Source: Desulfovibrio sp.
GTDB lineage: Bacteria > Desulfobacterota > Desulfovibrionia > Desulfovibrionales > Desulfovibrionaceae
NCBI GenBank assembly: GCA_017528345.1
Contig: JAFXOX010000081.1
Location: 28,754-92,753, forward strand
Direction: 5' to 3'
Length of the DNA stretch: 64,000 nucleotides
Made by a program: the position numbers and the translations under genes. Numbering within the stretch: position 1 is the first letter of the stretch; the number at the start of each line of letters is the position of its first letter. Positions 7,349 to 16,833 of the stretch are shown here, piece by piece. The notes under the pieces are model-generated. The model was not told the origin of the DNA. It worked only from the letters and a program-made list of their open reading frames with translations, and did not search any database.

Positions 7349-8824
7349 TCACAGGTCGTAGCCGCAGTAGGAGAGATTGAAGCTCTTATTGCAGAGGGGA
7401 AAATCCGAGATCTGATTGTCTCGCAGAGCCATGGCAAGGCCCTGCCAGTTGTGGAAGGAGGGATCAATCACCTTGTAGACCTGAAAGCCCGAATGCTCGT
7501 TAGTAACCGCAAGGTGCACGATTTCCCCGCGAAAGCCCTCCACTTGTGCCACAGCAAGCATCCCTGTCGGAAGGATTGGTGATGGGGCATACCCCCGCTC
7601 TTCAGGGCTTCCTTCCTCAAGGGCGCAGAGATCGTCTTCGACCATGGCAAAGGAGGCGCGCATCTCTTCTTCGCGCACGAGAACCCGTGCCAGCACGTCC
7701 CCTGTCTCACATTTTGCCGGAATGAAGTTTTGCCCAGGCCGAAGAGGGGCTGTCAGGCGTGCGTCGCAGACAACACCTGCAGCTTTGGCACAGACGCCCA
7801 CAAGGCCAAGGGCTTTGGCATCTTTGAGGGAGACTGTGCCTGTTGTGCGCAGACGGTCAAGAACGCTTTCACTTGTCAGCATCACCTTGACAGAGCCCAG
7901 GGCATCCCGGCGGGCAAAGTCGAGGCGATGGATGAGATCAGCACAGAGCTCTGCGTCAAGGTCATTGTGGACGCCGCCTACGGCAATGTGGCCGCGCCCA
8001 AAGCGATTGCCTGTGAGAATGGCTGTCATGGTCAGAACGTCGCCGCGAATGCGTCCATTCCAGGATGAGGTCGGGAGAAAGCCGGTATCACCGGCAATGG
8101 CGCCAAGATCGCCAATGTGATTGGCAAGGCGCTCCAGTTCAAGGGCAAGCCTGCGCAGATGCCAGCTGCGATCAGAGACCGTCAGGCCTGTCAGGCGCTC
8201 CATGAGCACAGCATGGGCCAGGGCATGCCCAATACTCGTATCGCCGGCTGCGCATTCAAGCAGAGGCAGCCTTGCTGAGGGCTTGGCCTGGAGCAGGCAT
8301 TGCTCAAGGCCTCTGTGTTGATAGCCGAGGGCAATTTCCAGATTGAGGACATTTTCGCCAAAGCATTGAAAGCGGAAATGGCCGGGCTCAATGATACCGG
8401 CATGGACAGGCCCCACGGCAACTTCGTGGACTTCACGGCCATCTGTGCGGAAGAAGGGATAGCGCTGCGGGGTATTGTCCGGGGTTTGGCGCACAGGTTT
8501 GAGCCAGGGGTGGCCTGGAAATTTCACCCCATAGTCTTCGAAAAGCTCGCGCTCAAAAAGCTGCACAGAAGGATAGCTGTCTGCCAGGGATGGGAGGCTT
8601 GTCAGAGGCTTGGCGCAGAAGGCTGTGAGCTTTTGTGTGGCATCGTTTGTGAAGACGGCCAGAAGGCTTGTTTTTTCCGCTTCTCGTGCCAGGGCTGTGA
8701 GGCAGAGCAGGCGTAAGCCCTGGGCAAGGCAGCTTCCCAGTTTTTCGGCAAAAGCCTCAGCCTCGTAGACAGGAAGATCTGCCAGCGCAATAGCCTGATG
8801 ATAGGCAAAGGTCGTGTCAGTCAT
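7349..8824 (-). CDS. Hyf/Ehr complex: large (NuoCD-like) subunit lacking the NiFe site
   Basis: The 491-residue protein has an N-terminal NuoC-like domain (about residues 1-120, FERELFEDYGVKFPGHP) and a NuoD/hydrogenase large-subunit domain. In true [NiFe] enzymes the first motif is RxCGxC; here the aligned place reads LECAAGDTSIGH. The C-terminal DPCxxC is replaced by DFPLCNKSFNLSYCGYDL, which is the NuoD-like style. So the nickel ligands are missing and the protein is unlikely to evolve hydrogen. It fits the energy-converting-hydrogenase-related (Ehr) class. It is HyfG-like by position. Spaced 8 bases from hyfF. Confidence 0.85.
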   Translation of the reverse strand: MTDTTFAYHQAIALADLPVYEAEAFAEKLGSCLAQGLRLLCLTALAREAEKTSLLAVFTNDATQKLTAFCAKPLTSLPSLADSYPSVQLFERELFEDYGVKFPGHPWLKPVRQTPDNTPQRYPFFRTDGREVHEVAVGPVHAGIIEPGHFRFQCFGENVLNLEIALGYQHRGLEQCLLQAKPSARLPLLECAAGDTSIGHALAHAVLMERLTGLTVSDRSWHLRRLALELERLANHIGDLGAIAGDTGFLPTSSWNGRIRGDVLTMTAILTGNRFGRGHIAVGGVHNDLDAELCADLIHRLDFARRDALGSVKVMLTSESVLDRLRTTGTVSLKDAKALGLVGVCAKAAGVVCDARLTAPLRPGQNFIPAKCETGDVLARVLVREEEMRASFAMVEDDLCALEEGSPEERGYAPSPILPTGMLAVAQVEGFRGEIVHLAVTNEHSGFQVYKVIDPSFHNWQGLAMALRDNQISDFPLCNKSFNLSYCGYDL

Positions 8825-8832
8825 ACTATCTC

Positions 8833-10320
8833 CTAGCCCACAAGGGAGGCTGCCCGCTCAAGGAAATGCCAGAGCGGATCCGGAATCCAGAGACCCAGGG
8901 TGAGGACAATAAGGGCCAGAACAAGTGGGGGAAGCACGCTCAAAAGGGGCTCTTGCGGGCTTTTGGGCATATCCAGGGGACGGCTTCCCTGCACCATGCG
9001 CAGACAGGCGACCGAGAGCCCCACAAAGATAATGGCCAAAAGCACAAGGTAGGAGACGGCGATCAGCGTACTTCCTTGGGCGAGAATGCCTTTGAAGATG
9101 AGCAGCTCGCTCACAAAAAGCCCAAAGGGCGGAGAGCCTGCGATGGCAAAAAAGCCCGCAAGCCAGAGGGCACCTGTCCAGGGCATGGTCCAGCGCATGC
9201 CACGCACGTCATAGCTTGAATAGGTATGGTAGCGGGCAAGGATATTGCCTGAGAGGAGAAAAAGCAGGCATTTGGTGCAGCTGTGCACAAGGGCATGGAA
9301 CATGGCGCCCTGGCAGGCTAGGCCACCCATGCCGATACCAAGAGCTAAAATACCCATATGCTCAACGCTTGAATAGGCGAGCATGCGTTTATAGTGGCCC
9401 TGGCCGACAATGAAGACGGCTGCGGTTGCCAGCGAAAAAAGCCCAAAGAAGATGAGCATCTTTGAGGATAGGTCGCCCAGCTGTGCCGCCTGCATAATCT
9501 GGTGGCCACGCAGAAGCCCGAGCATGGCGCAGTTGAGGAGCGCGCCTGAAAGGAGGGCTGAGACGAGCGAGGGCGCCTGGCTGTGGGCATCGGGAAGCCA
9601 GTTGTGGAGGGGGGCTAGGCCCATCTTGGTGCCGTAGCCAACGAGTAGAAAGACAAAGGCTGCGATCAGCCAGGTGGGATTGGCCTGCTTGGCATGGGCG
9701 ACAAACCAGGCAACCTGGTCAAAGCCCTCAACCTGGGCCTCCTTGCTGTAGAAGGCGACAGAGAGGAGAATATTGCCAAGCAGGGCAAGGGCAATGCCCA
9801 CAGAACAGATGATCAGATATTTCCAGGTGGCCTCAAGGGAACTTTTGTGGCGGTGAAAATAGATGAGGGGCGCACTGGAAAGGGTGGTTGCTTCAATGCT
9901 CACCCACTGTACCCCCATATGCGGGGTAATGGTCCCAAGGCTCATGGACGCGAGAAAAAAACAGAGAAAAGCGGCAAAACGGCGCTCGGGCTGATTGGTG
10001 AAGTGGCCGTGGTCTAAAAGAATATTGGTGTGGATACCAATGCGCTCCTCATCGGCTAGATAGGAGACGGCATAGAAGGAGACGACCAGAAAAAGCAGAC
10101 TTGCGATGGCAAGGAAAAGGGAGCCCAGGGCATCGGGGGCAAGCATGCCTGAAAGGGCCGTTGGGGTGTGGCCGAGAGAGACCTCGCGGACAATGCAGGC
10201 TGTGAGCGTTGTGTGCAAAATGGCTGTGACCGGCAAAAGCAGGCGACAGAGCCAGGCCTTGCCAAAGAAGATCATGACAAGGCCCGTGATCACGGGAATG
10301 GCAATGAGCGCAATGAGCAT
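8833..10320 (-). CDS. hyfF: Hyf/Ehr complex: HyfF-like antiporter subunit
   Basis: A 495-residue polytopic membrane protein of the NuoN/NuoM proton-antiporter family (Proton_antipo_M). Expected charged residues sit in membrane helices: the glutamate in WVSIEATTLS, and the lysine in GTKMGLAPLHNWLPDAH followed by SLVSALLSG, near residue 220-250. A second lysine lies in HYKRMLAYSSVEHMG. It should couple electron transfer to H+ or Na+ movement. The gene follows hyfE by 8 bases. The G/C-rich coding strand leaves many antisense open frames, which I ignore. Confidence 0.85.
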   Translation of the reverse strand: MLIALIAIPVITGLVMIFFGKAWLCRLLLPVTAILHTTLTACIVREVSLGHTPTALSGMLAPDALGSLFLAIASLLFLVVSFYAVSYLADEERIGIHTNILLDHGHFTNQPERRFAAFLCFFLASMSLGTITPHMGVQWVSIEATTLSSAPLIYFHRHKSSLEATWKYLIICSVGIALALLGNILLSVAFYSKEAQVEGFDQVAWFVAHAKQANPTWLIAAFVFLLVGYGTKMGLAPLHNWLPDAHSQAPSLVSALLSGALLNCAMLGLLRGHQIMQAAQLGDLSSKMLIFFGLFSLATAAVFIVGQGHYKRMLAYSSVEHMGILALGIGMGGLACQGAMFHALVHSCTKCLLFLLSGNILARYHTYSSYDVRGMRWTMPWTGALWLAGFFAIAGSPPFGLFVSELLIFKGILAQGSTLIAVSYLVLLAIIFVGLSVACLRMVQGSRPLDMPKSPQEPLLSVLPPLVLALIVLTLGLWIPDPLWHFLERAASLVG

Positions 10321-10328
10321 GAGGCCTC

Positions 10329-10952
10329 CTAGTCGCGCAGACTTCTGAAGTGGTCCACATCCATGGAGGCAAAGGAATCGCTGATGCGGTTGATGGCAAT
10401 GCCCATGACAAATACAGCCACAAAGACGTCGAGGAGAAGTGCCAGTTCAAACCAGGTGGTGCCCTGGGTCATGAGTGGCATACCAAGGAGAAAAATACCG
10501 TTTTCAGCGGCCAGATAGCCGATGACCTGGGTGATGGCCTTGACGCGGCCAATAATGAGAATGAGCCCGCAGAAAAGCGTTGTGAGACCCAGGGGGAGAA
10601 AGAGCTCGGGAAAGAGATTATGGGTGAGATCTGAGCCCAGGCGGCCGTCAAGCCAGATGGCAAAGGCAAGGCCCGCCATGCCGGCAATGACATCAATGGC
10701 TACAAGTCTGTGGGGACAAATGAGCGCCTCAGAGGGCATCTTTTTGAGCGTGCGCCAGAGAAGGCCAGGCAGGACAAGCCCCTTGATGAGGAGGACTGCG
10801 ACAGTCAAGACCGTATGCCCAAAGTGGAAGAGGAGGATGGCGAGCAGAAAACCTTGCAGGGCTGTATATTTGGTCATCTGCACAACGCGTGCTGTTCCCA
10901 AAAGCAGAAAGTTGGAGAGCACGAGCAGATAGAGACAGATGTTCAGAAACAT
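10329..10952 (-). CDS. hyfE: Hyf/Ehr complex: HyfE-like membrane subunit
   Basis: A 207-residue protein with about six to seven hydrophobic segments. Position and sequence (VVQMTKYTALQGFLLAILL, VIGYLAAENGIFLLG with an in-membrane glutamate) match the HyfE/NuoK-type subunit of hydrogenase-4-like complexes. It separates hyfC and hyfF, the order used in Hyf. Two bases separate it from hyfC. It lacks any cofactor motif and is presumed part of the ion channel. Confidence 0.8.
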   Translation of the reverse strand: MFLNICLYLLVLSNFLLLGTARVVQMTKYTALQGFLLAILLFHFGHTVLTVAVLLIKGLVLPGLLWRTLKKMPSEALICPHRLVAIDVIAGMAGLAFAIWLDGRLGSDLTHNLFPELFLPLGLTTLFCGLILIIGRVKAITQVIGYLAAENGIFLLGMPLMTQGTTWFELALLLDVFVAVFVMGIAINRISDSFASMDVDHFRSLRD

Positions 10953-10954
10953 GA

Positions 10955-11893
10955 TTACCTCATCTGGGAGAAAATCAACACAAGCGCAGCCATGGCACAG
11001 GCCCCGCCCAGAAAGGTGGTGACGCGCTTGAGCCGCAGGCGTGCCATGGAAGACTCCACAAGGCCTATGGCACAGGCAACGAGAAAAATAACCGCTATCC
11101 AGAGCAGAAAGCCCATGGCTCCGAGATCCGGCACAAGCAGGCCCGCCACAAGACTGGCAAAGAACCAGAGTTTGAGGGCTGAGGCATAGAGAATAAGGGC
11201 CAGATTGGGTCCAGAATGATCGAGGATCATGACCTCGTGAATCATGGTCAGCTCAAGGTGGGTTGTGGGGTCATCCACGGGAATGCGACTATTTTCCACA
11301 AGCAGCAGCAAAAAGAAGACGATGGGCAGCAGCAGAAGTTCAAACTTGCCTGAGAGCCAGGCGCCGGCGCTTTGGCCGCCAAAGAGCAGGGAAAGGGAAA
11401 AGGCCCAGTCATGGGTTTCGCCAAGATCAAGATGCAGGCTTGTCAATACCGAGATGGCCAGGAAAAAGATGGGCTCGGCAAGGGCAGAAAATGCGGCCTC
11501 GCGGCTAGCCCCCATGCCCTCAAAGGATGAGCCTGTCTCAAGGGCTGCCACAATCATGGCAAAGCGGCCAAGCCCGAGAAGGTAGGCTGCCAGCAGAAAG
11601 TCGCCGGCAAAGGCAAGGGGTGAGGCATTGCCGCCAAGGGGCAGAAGGCAAAGCGCTGCTAGGATGGCCACAAGCTGCAGGGCCGGGGCAAGCTGAAAGA
11701 AGAGGCCTGTTGTGGGACTGATGACCTCACTTTTGCGGAAGAGCTTCGCGAGATCATAATAGGTCTGGAGCAGGGGCTTGCCGTGGCGGCCGGCCACCTT
11801 GGCTTTGACGCGGTTGATGACGCCGAAAAGGAGCGGGGCCAGCAGCAGGGCCAGGGCCAGATTGGCGAGATAGGAGAAAAACGCCGTATTCAT
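10955..11893 (-). CDS. hyfC: Hyf/Ehr complex: HyfC/NuoH-like membrane subunit
   Basis: A 312-residue, roughly eight-helix membrane protein. The NuoH/HyfC signature is plain: AGRHGKPLLQTYYDLAKLFR near the N-terminus, EGMGASREAAFS, and ENSRIPVDDPTTHLELTMIH followed by EVMILDHSGP. This subunit docks the cofactor-bearing arm to the membrane and carries the first half-channel. Its ATG overlaps the hyfB stop by 4 bases (ATGA), indicating translational coupling. Confidence 0.88.
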   Translation of the reverse strand: MNTAFFSYLANLALALLLAPLLFGVINRVKAKVAGRHGKPLLQTYYDLAKLFRKSEVISPTTGLFFQLAPALQLVAILAALCLLPLGGNASPLAFAGDFLLAAYLLGLGRFAMIVAALETGSSFEGMGASREAAFSALAEPIFFLAISVLTSLHLDLGETHDWAFSLSLLFGGQSAGAWLSGKFELLLLPIVFFLLLLVENSRIPVDDPTTHLELTMIHEVMILDHSGPNLALILYASALKLWFFASLVAGLLVPDLGAMGFLLWIAVIFLVACAIGLVESSMARLRLKRVTTFLGGACAMAALVLIFSQMR

Positions 11894-13902
11894 ACGAGCC
11901 CCCAGATGAGAAGCCCCACAACCGTTGCCAGAATGTAGAGAATATAAAGGTGAATTTTGCCGTGCTGGAAGATCTTTAAGGCATTGCAGACGCTTTCAAT
12001 GGCGGCAAAAAGCGGGCCATAGACATATCTGCGCAGTCTGTCCGGAGCCTTGACGAGCAGCTGGGAGTATCGGGGAAAAAGTCCGGGCTCCTGGCTGATG
12101 CTGACCTTTTGGCCCATGAGGGGCGAGAGCACACGCGCGAGGGGCTCGGTAAAGGAGGCATCGGTGTACTCAATGCGGGAAGTGCCGCGCTGATAGCCAC
12201 AAGCCCAGGTCGGCATGAAGCGGATGCCGCGTCTGTGAAGGGTGTGTTTGCGAAGAGCGACCAGGAGTGCTGTGGCAAGAAGTACGCAGCCAGAGATGGC
12301 CGCAACCGTTGTCAGGCTTTGGTCAAGACTTGTGCGCGCCTGGCTGAAGCCTGTGAGGGTCTGCATGGGAAAGAGCTCGGCAGCAGCCATACCTGTCCCA
12401 AGAAAGACAAAGCGTGCCAGAAGACCAAGGGCTAAACAGCCCAAAGCCAGCACCATGAGCGGCCAGATGCCATGCCAGGATTTTTGATGGACATTTTCGG
12501 CAAAGCCTGAGCGCGCAGATCCTAAAAAGACCATGCCATAGGCTTTGGCGTAGAGCGTCAGGGCCAGGCCGCTTATGGCACAGAGCGCGGCAAAACTTAA
12601 GAGCAGGGCCATCTGCCGCTCAGTTGAGGCAAGACTTGAACCGTCAAGGAGGGAGAGGGCAAGGGTGAGCTCGCCGGTAAAGCCGTTGAAAGGCGGCAGG
12701 CACGCAATGGCTGCGCAGCCTGTGGCAAAGCAGGCGGCAAGGACCGGCATTTTTTTGGCAAGGCCACCCAGCTGCGCCATATTCACGGTGCCTGTGGCAT
12801 GCAGGACTTCGCCGGCTGCGAGAAAAAGCAAGCCTTTAAAGGTTGCGTGGTTGAGCATATGCATGAGACAGGCCGCAAGACCAGCGAGAGCCATCCAGCC
12901 ATTGCCAAGACTTTGGCCGATCATGGCACAGCCAAGTCCCATGGTCATGATGCCCATGTTTTCCACACTGGAATAGGCCAGGAGCCGTTTGACATTGCTT
13001 TGGGCAAGGGCCTTCAAAATGCCCATAAGCGCTGTACCAAGGCCAAGGAGGAGAATCAGCCAACCCCACCATTCAGGGGGAATGCCCTTGGGAGATAAGA
13101 GCGAGACTGTACGGATGATGCCGTAGAGACCGGCATTGATCATGGCCCCTGAAAGCAGGGCAGAGACGTGACTTGGGGCGGCAGGGTGGGCTTCAGGCAG
13201 CCAGATATGCATGGGGGCAAGGCCTGCCTTGGCGCCAAAGCCTGCCAGAGCAAGCACAAAGAGCAATGTCCTCTGTGTCTCGGTCAGATTGGTCACAGGT
13301 GTCTGCCAGCTGAGACTTCCTGTGCACTGCCAGAAGAGCACAAAGAAGGCAAGCAGGGCTACCGCTCCCAGGTGGGCTGCCACGAGATAGACCCAGGAGG
13401 CATCGCGCACGCGGCTGTCACTGTCGTTGAAGTCAATTAAAAAGAAGGGGGCAAGGCTCATGATTTCCCAGGATATAAGAAAGAGCACAATGTCCCTGGC
13501 GCTGAGCACAAGGGTTAGCCCCAAAAGTAAGAGGAGATAGAAGAGCCAGTGGACGCCGAGATTGTGCTGACTTGGTCGTTCATGGCGTAAACTCAGAAAA
13601 CCCTGTATGGCACAGAGAAGCCCAAGACCAAAGACCGGAACCAGAAAGATGCGGCTTGTGCCATCAAGGGCAAGGGAAAAGGTGCCAAAGGGGAGTCCGA
13701 GCTGGGCCTGAAAGCTTGCAAGGGGGGGCTGCCCTGGCCAGAAAAGAGCAAGAAGGCCACAGACAGAGCCTGCAAGGGTTCCCAAAAGCCCCAGGACATT
13801 GGCCAGATGTGCCGACTGCTTGCTCGGTCTGAGCAGGGACGGCACAAGGCAGGCAAGGGCTGAGAGGGCAAAAATGCCAAGAGCTGCGAGAAAAAAAGGC
13901 AT
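11890..13902 (-). CDS. hyfB: Hyf/Ehr complex: HyfB/NuoL-like antiporter subunit
   Basis: A 670-residue polytopic protein, first gene of the operon. Proton_antipo_M features: SWEIMSLAPFFLIDFN with the conserved helix-5 glutamate, and GAKAGLAPMHIWLPEAHPAA followed by PSHVSALLSG with the coupling lysine. After residue ~560 the chain continues into an extension with one more C-terminal helix, as in HyfB. AGGA stands 9 bases before the ATG. The complex as seen has no HyfA, HyfD or HyfJ, and no maturation proteins nearby, in line with the missing nickel site in the large subunit. Confidence 0.87.
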   Translation of the reverse strand: MPFFLAALGIFALSALACLVPSLLRPSKQSAHLANVLGLLGTLAGSVCGLLALFWPGQPPLASFQAQLGLPFGTFSLALDGTSRIFLVPVFGLGLLCAIQGFLSLRHERPSQHNLGVHWLFYLLLLLGLTLVLSARDIVLFLISWEIMSLAPFFLIDFNDSDSRVRDASWVYLVAAHLGAVALLAFFVLFWQCTGSLSWQTPVTNLTETQRTLLFVLALAGFGAKAGLAPMHIWLPEAHPAAPSHVSALLSGAMINAGLYGIIRTVSLLSPKGIPPEWWGWLILLLGLGTALMGILKALAQSNVKRLLAYSSVENMGIMTMGLGCAMIGQSLGNGWMALAGLAACLMHMLNHATFKGLLFLAAGEVLHATGTVNMAQLGGLAKKMPVLAACFATGCAAIACLPPFNGFTGELTLALSLLDGSSLASTERQMALLLSFAALCAISGLALTLYAKAYGMVFLGSARSGFAENVHQKSWHGIWPLMVLALGCLALGLLARFVFLGTGMAAAELFPMQTLTGFSQARTSLDQSLTTVAAISGCVLLATALLVALRKHTLHRRGIRFMPTWACGYQRGTSRIEYTDASFTEPLARVLSPLMGQKVSISQEPGLFPRYSQLLVKAPDRLRRYVYGPLFAAIESVCNALKIFQHGKIHLYILYILATVVGLLIWGLV

Positions 13903-14310
13903 GCGTTGATTCCTGAAACGATCTGAGCAGATGTTCTGTCAGAAAGAAAAAAGCGCCGGGATCACCCCTGCGCAAGGATTTCTCAAGGCTTAGGCCCGAA
14001 AAAAACGATAAGGACCATGGCAAATACGCTTTTTACGCTCCCTTGGCAAGGTCTGGGAAAGGATTTTTTTGTGCAGGACTTCAAGATATACGTGAAGGTC
14101 CTTCAAGAAAAACATGAAGAAGATAGGGGCAGGTAGTGAGCCTTGCGCTTGCGCTTTTGTGTGCGTGCATTCTCAAGCAATGGTTTTGAAGACGGCCAGG
14201 GCACACAAACGTGCCAAGATCGGCAAGCTTGGCTTTGCAAGCTGTTCTCACATTTTCGGAATAGCCAACAGAGGGAATCTTTGGGAGATCTTCAAGGAGA
14301 AGATGAATAT
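13903..14310. other. Gene-free stretch upstream of the hyf operon
   Basis: About 400 bases that must contain the hyf promoter. I find no clear sigma-70 or sigma-54 box pair. Short frames on both strands lack ribosome sites. Confidence 0.35.
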
Positions 14311-14346
14311 AAGCCCTCCCTGAACAGCTTGGCGCAGGGAGGGCTT
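14311..14346 (-). terminator. Hairpin terminator after the DUF362 gene
   Basis: A perfect 12-bp stem AAGCCCTCCCTG/CAGGGAGGGCTT with a 12-base loop, 23 bases past the stop at 14370. The T-tail on the minus strand is weak (TATATTC). Confidence 0.6.
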
Positions 14347-14369
14347 GGATAACGGAAAAGGCTTGGAAT

Positions 14370-15503
14370 CTAGACGTTCACAAGTTCATAGGTGCGGCTG
14401 CCCATGCCAATGGACTCCGCGTATTCCACCTGATGGTAGCCGCGGGTCTGGGGGTGCTCGGCCTGGAACTTGTCATAGCCTGTGCTGTGGCATTCGTGGT
14501 CGCCGATGGCTCGAAGGCTCGGGGTCTCACTGACCAGATCAAAACAGGCGGTGTCCAGGGCCACGGGATCTGTGGAGGCGAGGATACCAATATCCGGAAC
14601 CATAGTTGGATCGGACCAGCCGGCACAGTCACACTGCGGGGTGATATTCATCAGGAAATTGATGAAGAGGAGACGTCCTTCCTTGCCCTTGAGGGAGCCA
14701 TAGGCATATTCCACCATGCGCTCAGAGAAGTCTTCATACTCATTGGGCATGTCAATGCCGATGCCCCCGTTCTTACAGACGCTCATACACTCGTAGCAGC
14801 CAAAGCACAGCTCTTTATTGATGACGCAGCGCCGACCTTTTTCCGCCTTGACCAGAGAGAGCGCCTGGCGCGGGCAGATTTTCACGCACTGGCCACAGCC
14901 GATGCAATTGTCTGTGATATTGATATTGCGGCCGTGCTGATCAATTTTGCCTTCCTGAGGCGCACAGCCCATGGCCAGATTTTTCAACGCGCCGCCAAAG
15001 CCGCCAAAGGCGTGGCCTTTGAAGTGGGAGATCACAACCATGGCATTGGCCGAAAGAATGCCATCGGCAATCTTCACGGATTTGAAATGTTTGAGGTTGA
15101 CTTCAACCTCACGCCAGGCATGACTTAACACACCATCGGCAATGACCACCGGTGCATTGACCACATAGGGGGTAAAACCGTGCAGATAGGCGGTCTCCAG
15201 GTGATCTGCGCCATTGTGGCGAAAGGCCTTGTAGAGCGTACAGGTATCGGTGAGATAGGGTTTTGCGCCAGAAGCCCGCACCTGATCCACCACCTCTCGC
15301 ACAAAGGTTGGGTGCACATAGGTATCATTGCCCCGCTCGCCAAAATGCACCTTGATGGCGCAGAGCTGATCTTCAGCTGAGACCTCAAAGGGTTTGACCT
15401 TGTCCTCGAGACCAGCGGCCTTGCAAAGCCTGCGGATCTTGGCAAGCTTATTGTCTGCAGGATTTTTCACCGTTAATTTGGCAAAATAGACTTTTTCAGC
15501 CAT
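14370..15503 (-). CDS. DUF362 / [4Fe-4S] ferredoxin-domain protein
   Basis: A 377-residue protein with a DUF362 domain split around two ferredoxin motifs, CIGCGQCVKICP and CFGCYECMSVCKNGG, near residues 190-240. The second motif has CxxCxxCxxxC followed by K rather than P. Flanking DUF362 residues include KVHFGERGNDTYVHP, SHFKGHAFGGFGGALKN and ILASTDPVALD. Proteins of this type are cytoplasmic electron carriers of unknown partner. The start at 15503 is preferred because GAGG lies about 7 bases upstream; the open frame extends 33 codons further but without a site. It is transcribed alone, between a terminator and a divergent birA. Confidence 0.8.
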   Translation of the reverse strand: MAEKVYFAKLTVKNPADNKLAKIRRLCKAAGLEDKVKPFEVSAEDQLCAIKVHFGERGNDTYVHPTFVREVVDQVRASGAKPYLTDTCTLYKAFRHNGADHLETAYLHGFTPYVVNAPVVIADGVLSHAWREVEVNLKHFKSVKIADGILSANAMVVISHFKGHAFGGFGGALKNLAMGCAPQEGKIDQHGRNINITDNCIGCGQCVKICPRQALSLVKAEKGRRCVINKELCFGCYECMSVCKNGGIGIDMPNEYEDFSERMVEYAYGSLKGKEGRLLFINFLMNITPQCDCAGWSDPTMVPDIGILASTDPVALDTACFDLVSETPSLRAIGDHECHSTGYDKFQAEHPQTRGYHQVEYAESIGMGSRTYELVNV

Positions 15504-15612
15504 GATTTTCCTCACTTTTCTTGGAATAAGCCTTGCCTTCGCACACATGTCTTGTGTTTTGTGGGTATTGTCCCGAGTAAGCCATGGCCACAATGTGAAC
15601 ATGTTCTGTGTG

Positions 15613-15631
15613 CGTGAAAGATGCTTTCACG
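15613..15631. promoter_or_regulatory. Perfect palindrome in the DUF362-birA divergent region
   Basis: CGTGAAAG-ATG-CTTTCACG: 8-bp arms with a 3-base spacer, 110 bases before the DUF362 start and about 145 before birA. It could be an operator. It is not a good Rex site, because the TTCAC/GTGAA half-sites are too far apart. Confidence 0.35.
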
Positions 15632-15774
15632 GCTTGCGCAGAAAGCTCGAAAGCGTTCTTGGCAAAAGACTGTCTTGTGTTTCAAGGGAAAAAAAGCTAC
15701 GAAAGCCGTAGGGATTTTCCTTATTTTTGCTTTGTCAGCCTGGGCTATTGGGCTGGGCGTATTGGTGTGGTGCA

Positions 15775-16701
15775 ATGCCTGCTGCAGTAAAAGTGGGCAG
15801 CCATAACCCTGAGATTACGCCTGCTCAGGCCAAGGGTGGGGAAGGCGATCGTTTGACGCCGTTCCATCCTGCGTTTCAGTATACACTGAAGCGCCCTCCT
15901 TTTCAAAGTCTTTCTGAGGGCTCCGCTTTTTGCCCCAGAGGTAAGGTTTGTCACGTGGCTGAGACATTGACTCCCATGATCTGGCATTTCGGGCGTGTCG
16001 GCTCCTGCCTGGATGTGGCCGCAAAGCTTGCCCGTCGTGGTCTTTTAGCAGATTTTGACAGTGTACTCTGCGTAAGCCAGGAGCACGGTCGAGGCCAGAT
16101 GCGTCGCATCTGGCAATCCCCGCCAGGCAATGTCTATGCCACGCTGCGGCTGCCGGCGACCCCTCCCTTCACGACCGACTTTGCCGCCCCTGCCGTAGGG
16201 TATTTGCTTGCGCAGGCTCTGACCGATCAACATATCCCCACACACATCAAATGGCCCAATGACCTTGTGGTAGAAAGATCCACGGGCGCAGCCAAGTTCG
16301 GCGGCATTCTCCTTGAGGAACGGGCAGGCATTGTGCTTGCCGGCATTGGCATTAATCTCAGCTTTTCGCCGGATGCCGAGCTTTTGCGCAGGGACCATGC
16401 CCTGCCTGCCACATCTCTGGCCTGCCTTGGCTTTTCCGATCTTAGCCCGCAAAAATTCTGGCAGGCTCTTGTCATGAGGACCATTAAAGTCTACAAAGAA
16501 ACAAGAACTTTAGCTGATTGCTGGCCGCAACTTCTCTCCCCCTATCTTCTGGGCCTGGGAAAACAGGTTGTCGTGGAAGGAAGAAGTTCGGAAGAGACCA
16601 CACAGGGCCTCCTGCAGGGTCTTGGGCCCAATGGCGGTTTTTTGCTCGCGCAGAACGGATCTGTGCGTGAAATCATGGGCACACATCTTACGTTCTGTTA
16701 A
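15775..16701 (+). CDS. birA: Biotin--[carboxylase] ligase
   Basis: Attaches biotin to the carrier lysine of the pyruvate carboxylase encoded next. The catalytic BPL domain shows QEHGRGQMRRIWQSPPGN, IKWPNDLVV, KFGGILLEE and GIGINL. The final ~50 residues form the small C-terminal domain (VVVEGRSSEETTQGLLQGLG). No winged helix is visible at the N-terminus, so this is a class I ligase without repressor function. The N-terminal ~65 residues before MIWHFGRVGS are unusual and poorly conserved-looking; the start is uncertain (15727, 15775 or the internal Met at 15976), as none has a strong ribosome site. Confidence 0.85.
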   Translation: MPAAVKVGSHNPEITPAQAKGGEGDRLTPFHPAFQYTLKRPPFQSLSEGSAFCPRGKVCHVAETLTPMIWHFGRVGSCLDVAAKLARRGLLADFDSVLCVSQEHGRGQMRRIWQSPPGNVYATLRLPATPPFTTDFAAPAVGYLLAQALTDQHIPTHIKWPNDLVVERSTGAAKFGGILLEERAGIVLAGIGINLSFSPDAELLRRDHALPATSLACLGFSDLSPQKFWQALVMRTIKVYKETRTLADCWPQLLSPYLLGLGKQVVVEGRSSEETTQGLLQGLGPNGGFLLAQNGSVREIMGTHLTFC

Positions 16702-16833
16702 ATCTCAGGCCAGGGCACCTTGGAGACAGAGCGTTCTTTTTTTCCTCCCGTTATTCAGGCTGAACGAGCTTGGGGACAACGCAGGGGCTTTTGGCCTGGG
16801 AAAGGGATCCCCGTAAACGAAGGGTTTGGCTAT

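Noticed and set aside
7349..8824. Calling the hyf operon a functional [NiFe] hydrogenase
   Set aside because: The nickel-ligand cysteines are missing from the large subunit.
15613..15631. Rex repressor site
   Set aside because: Half-sites look similar but the spacing does not fit a Rex operator; kept only as a generic palindrome.
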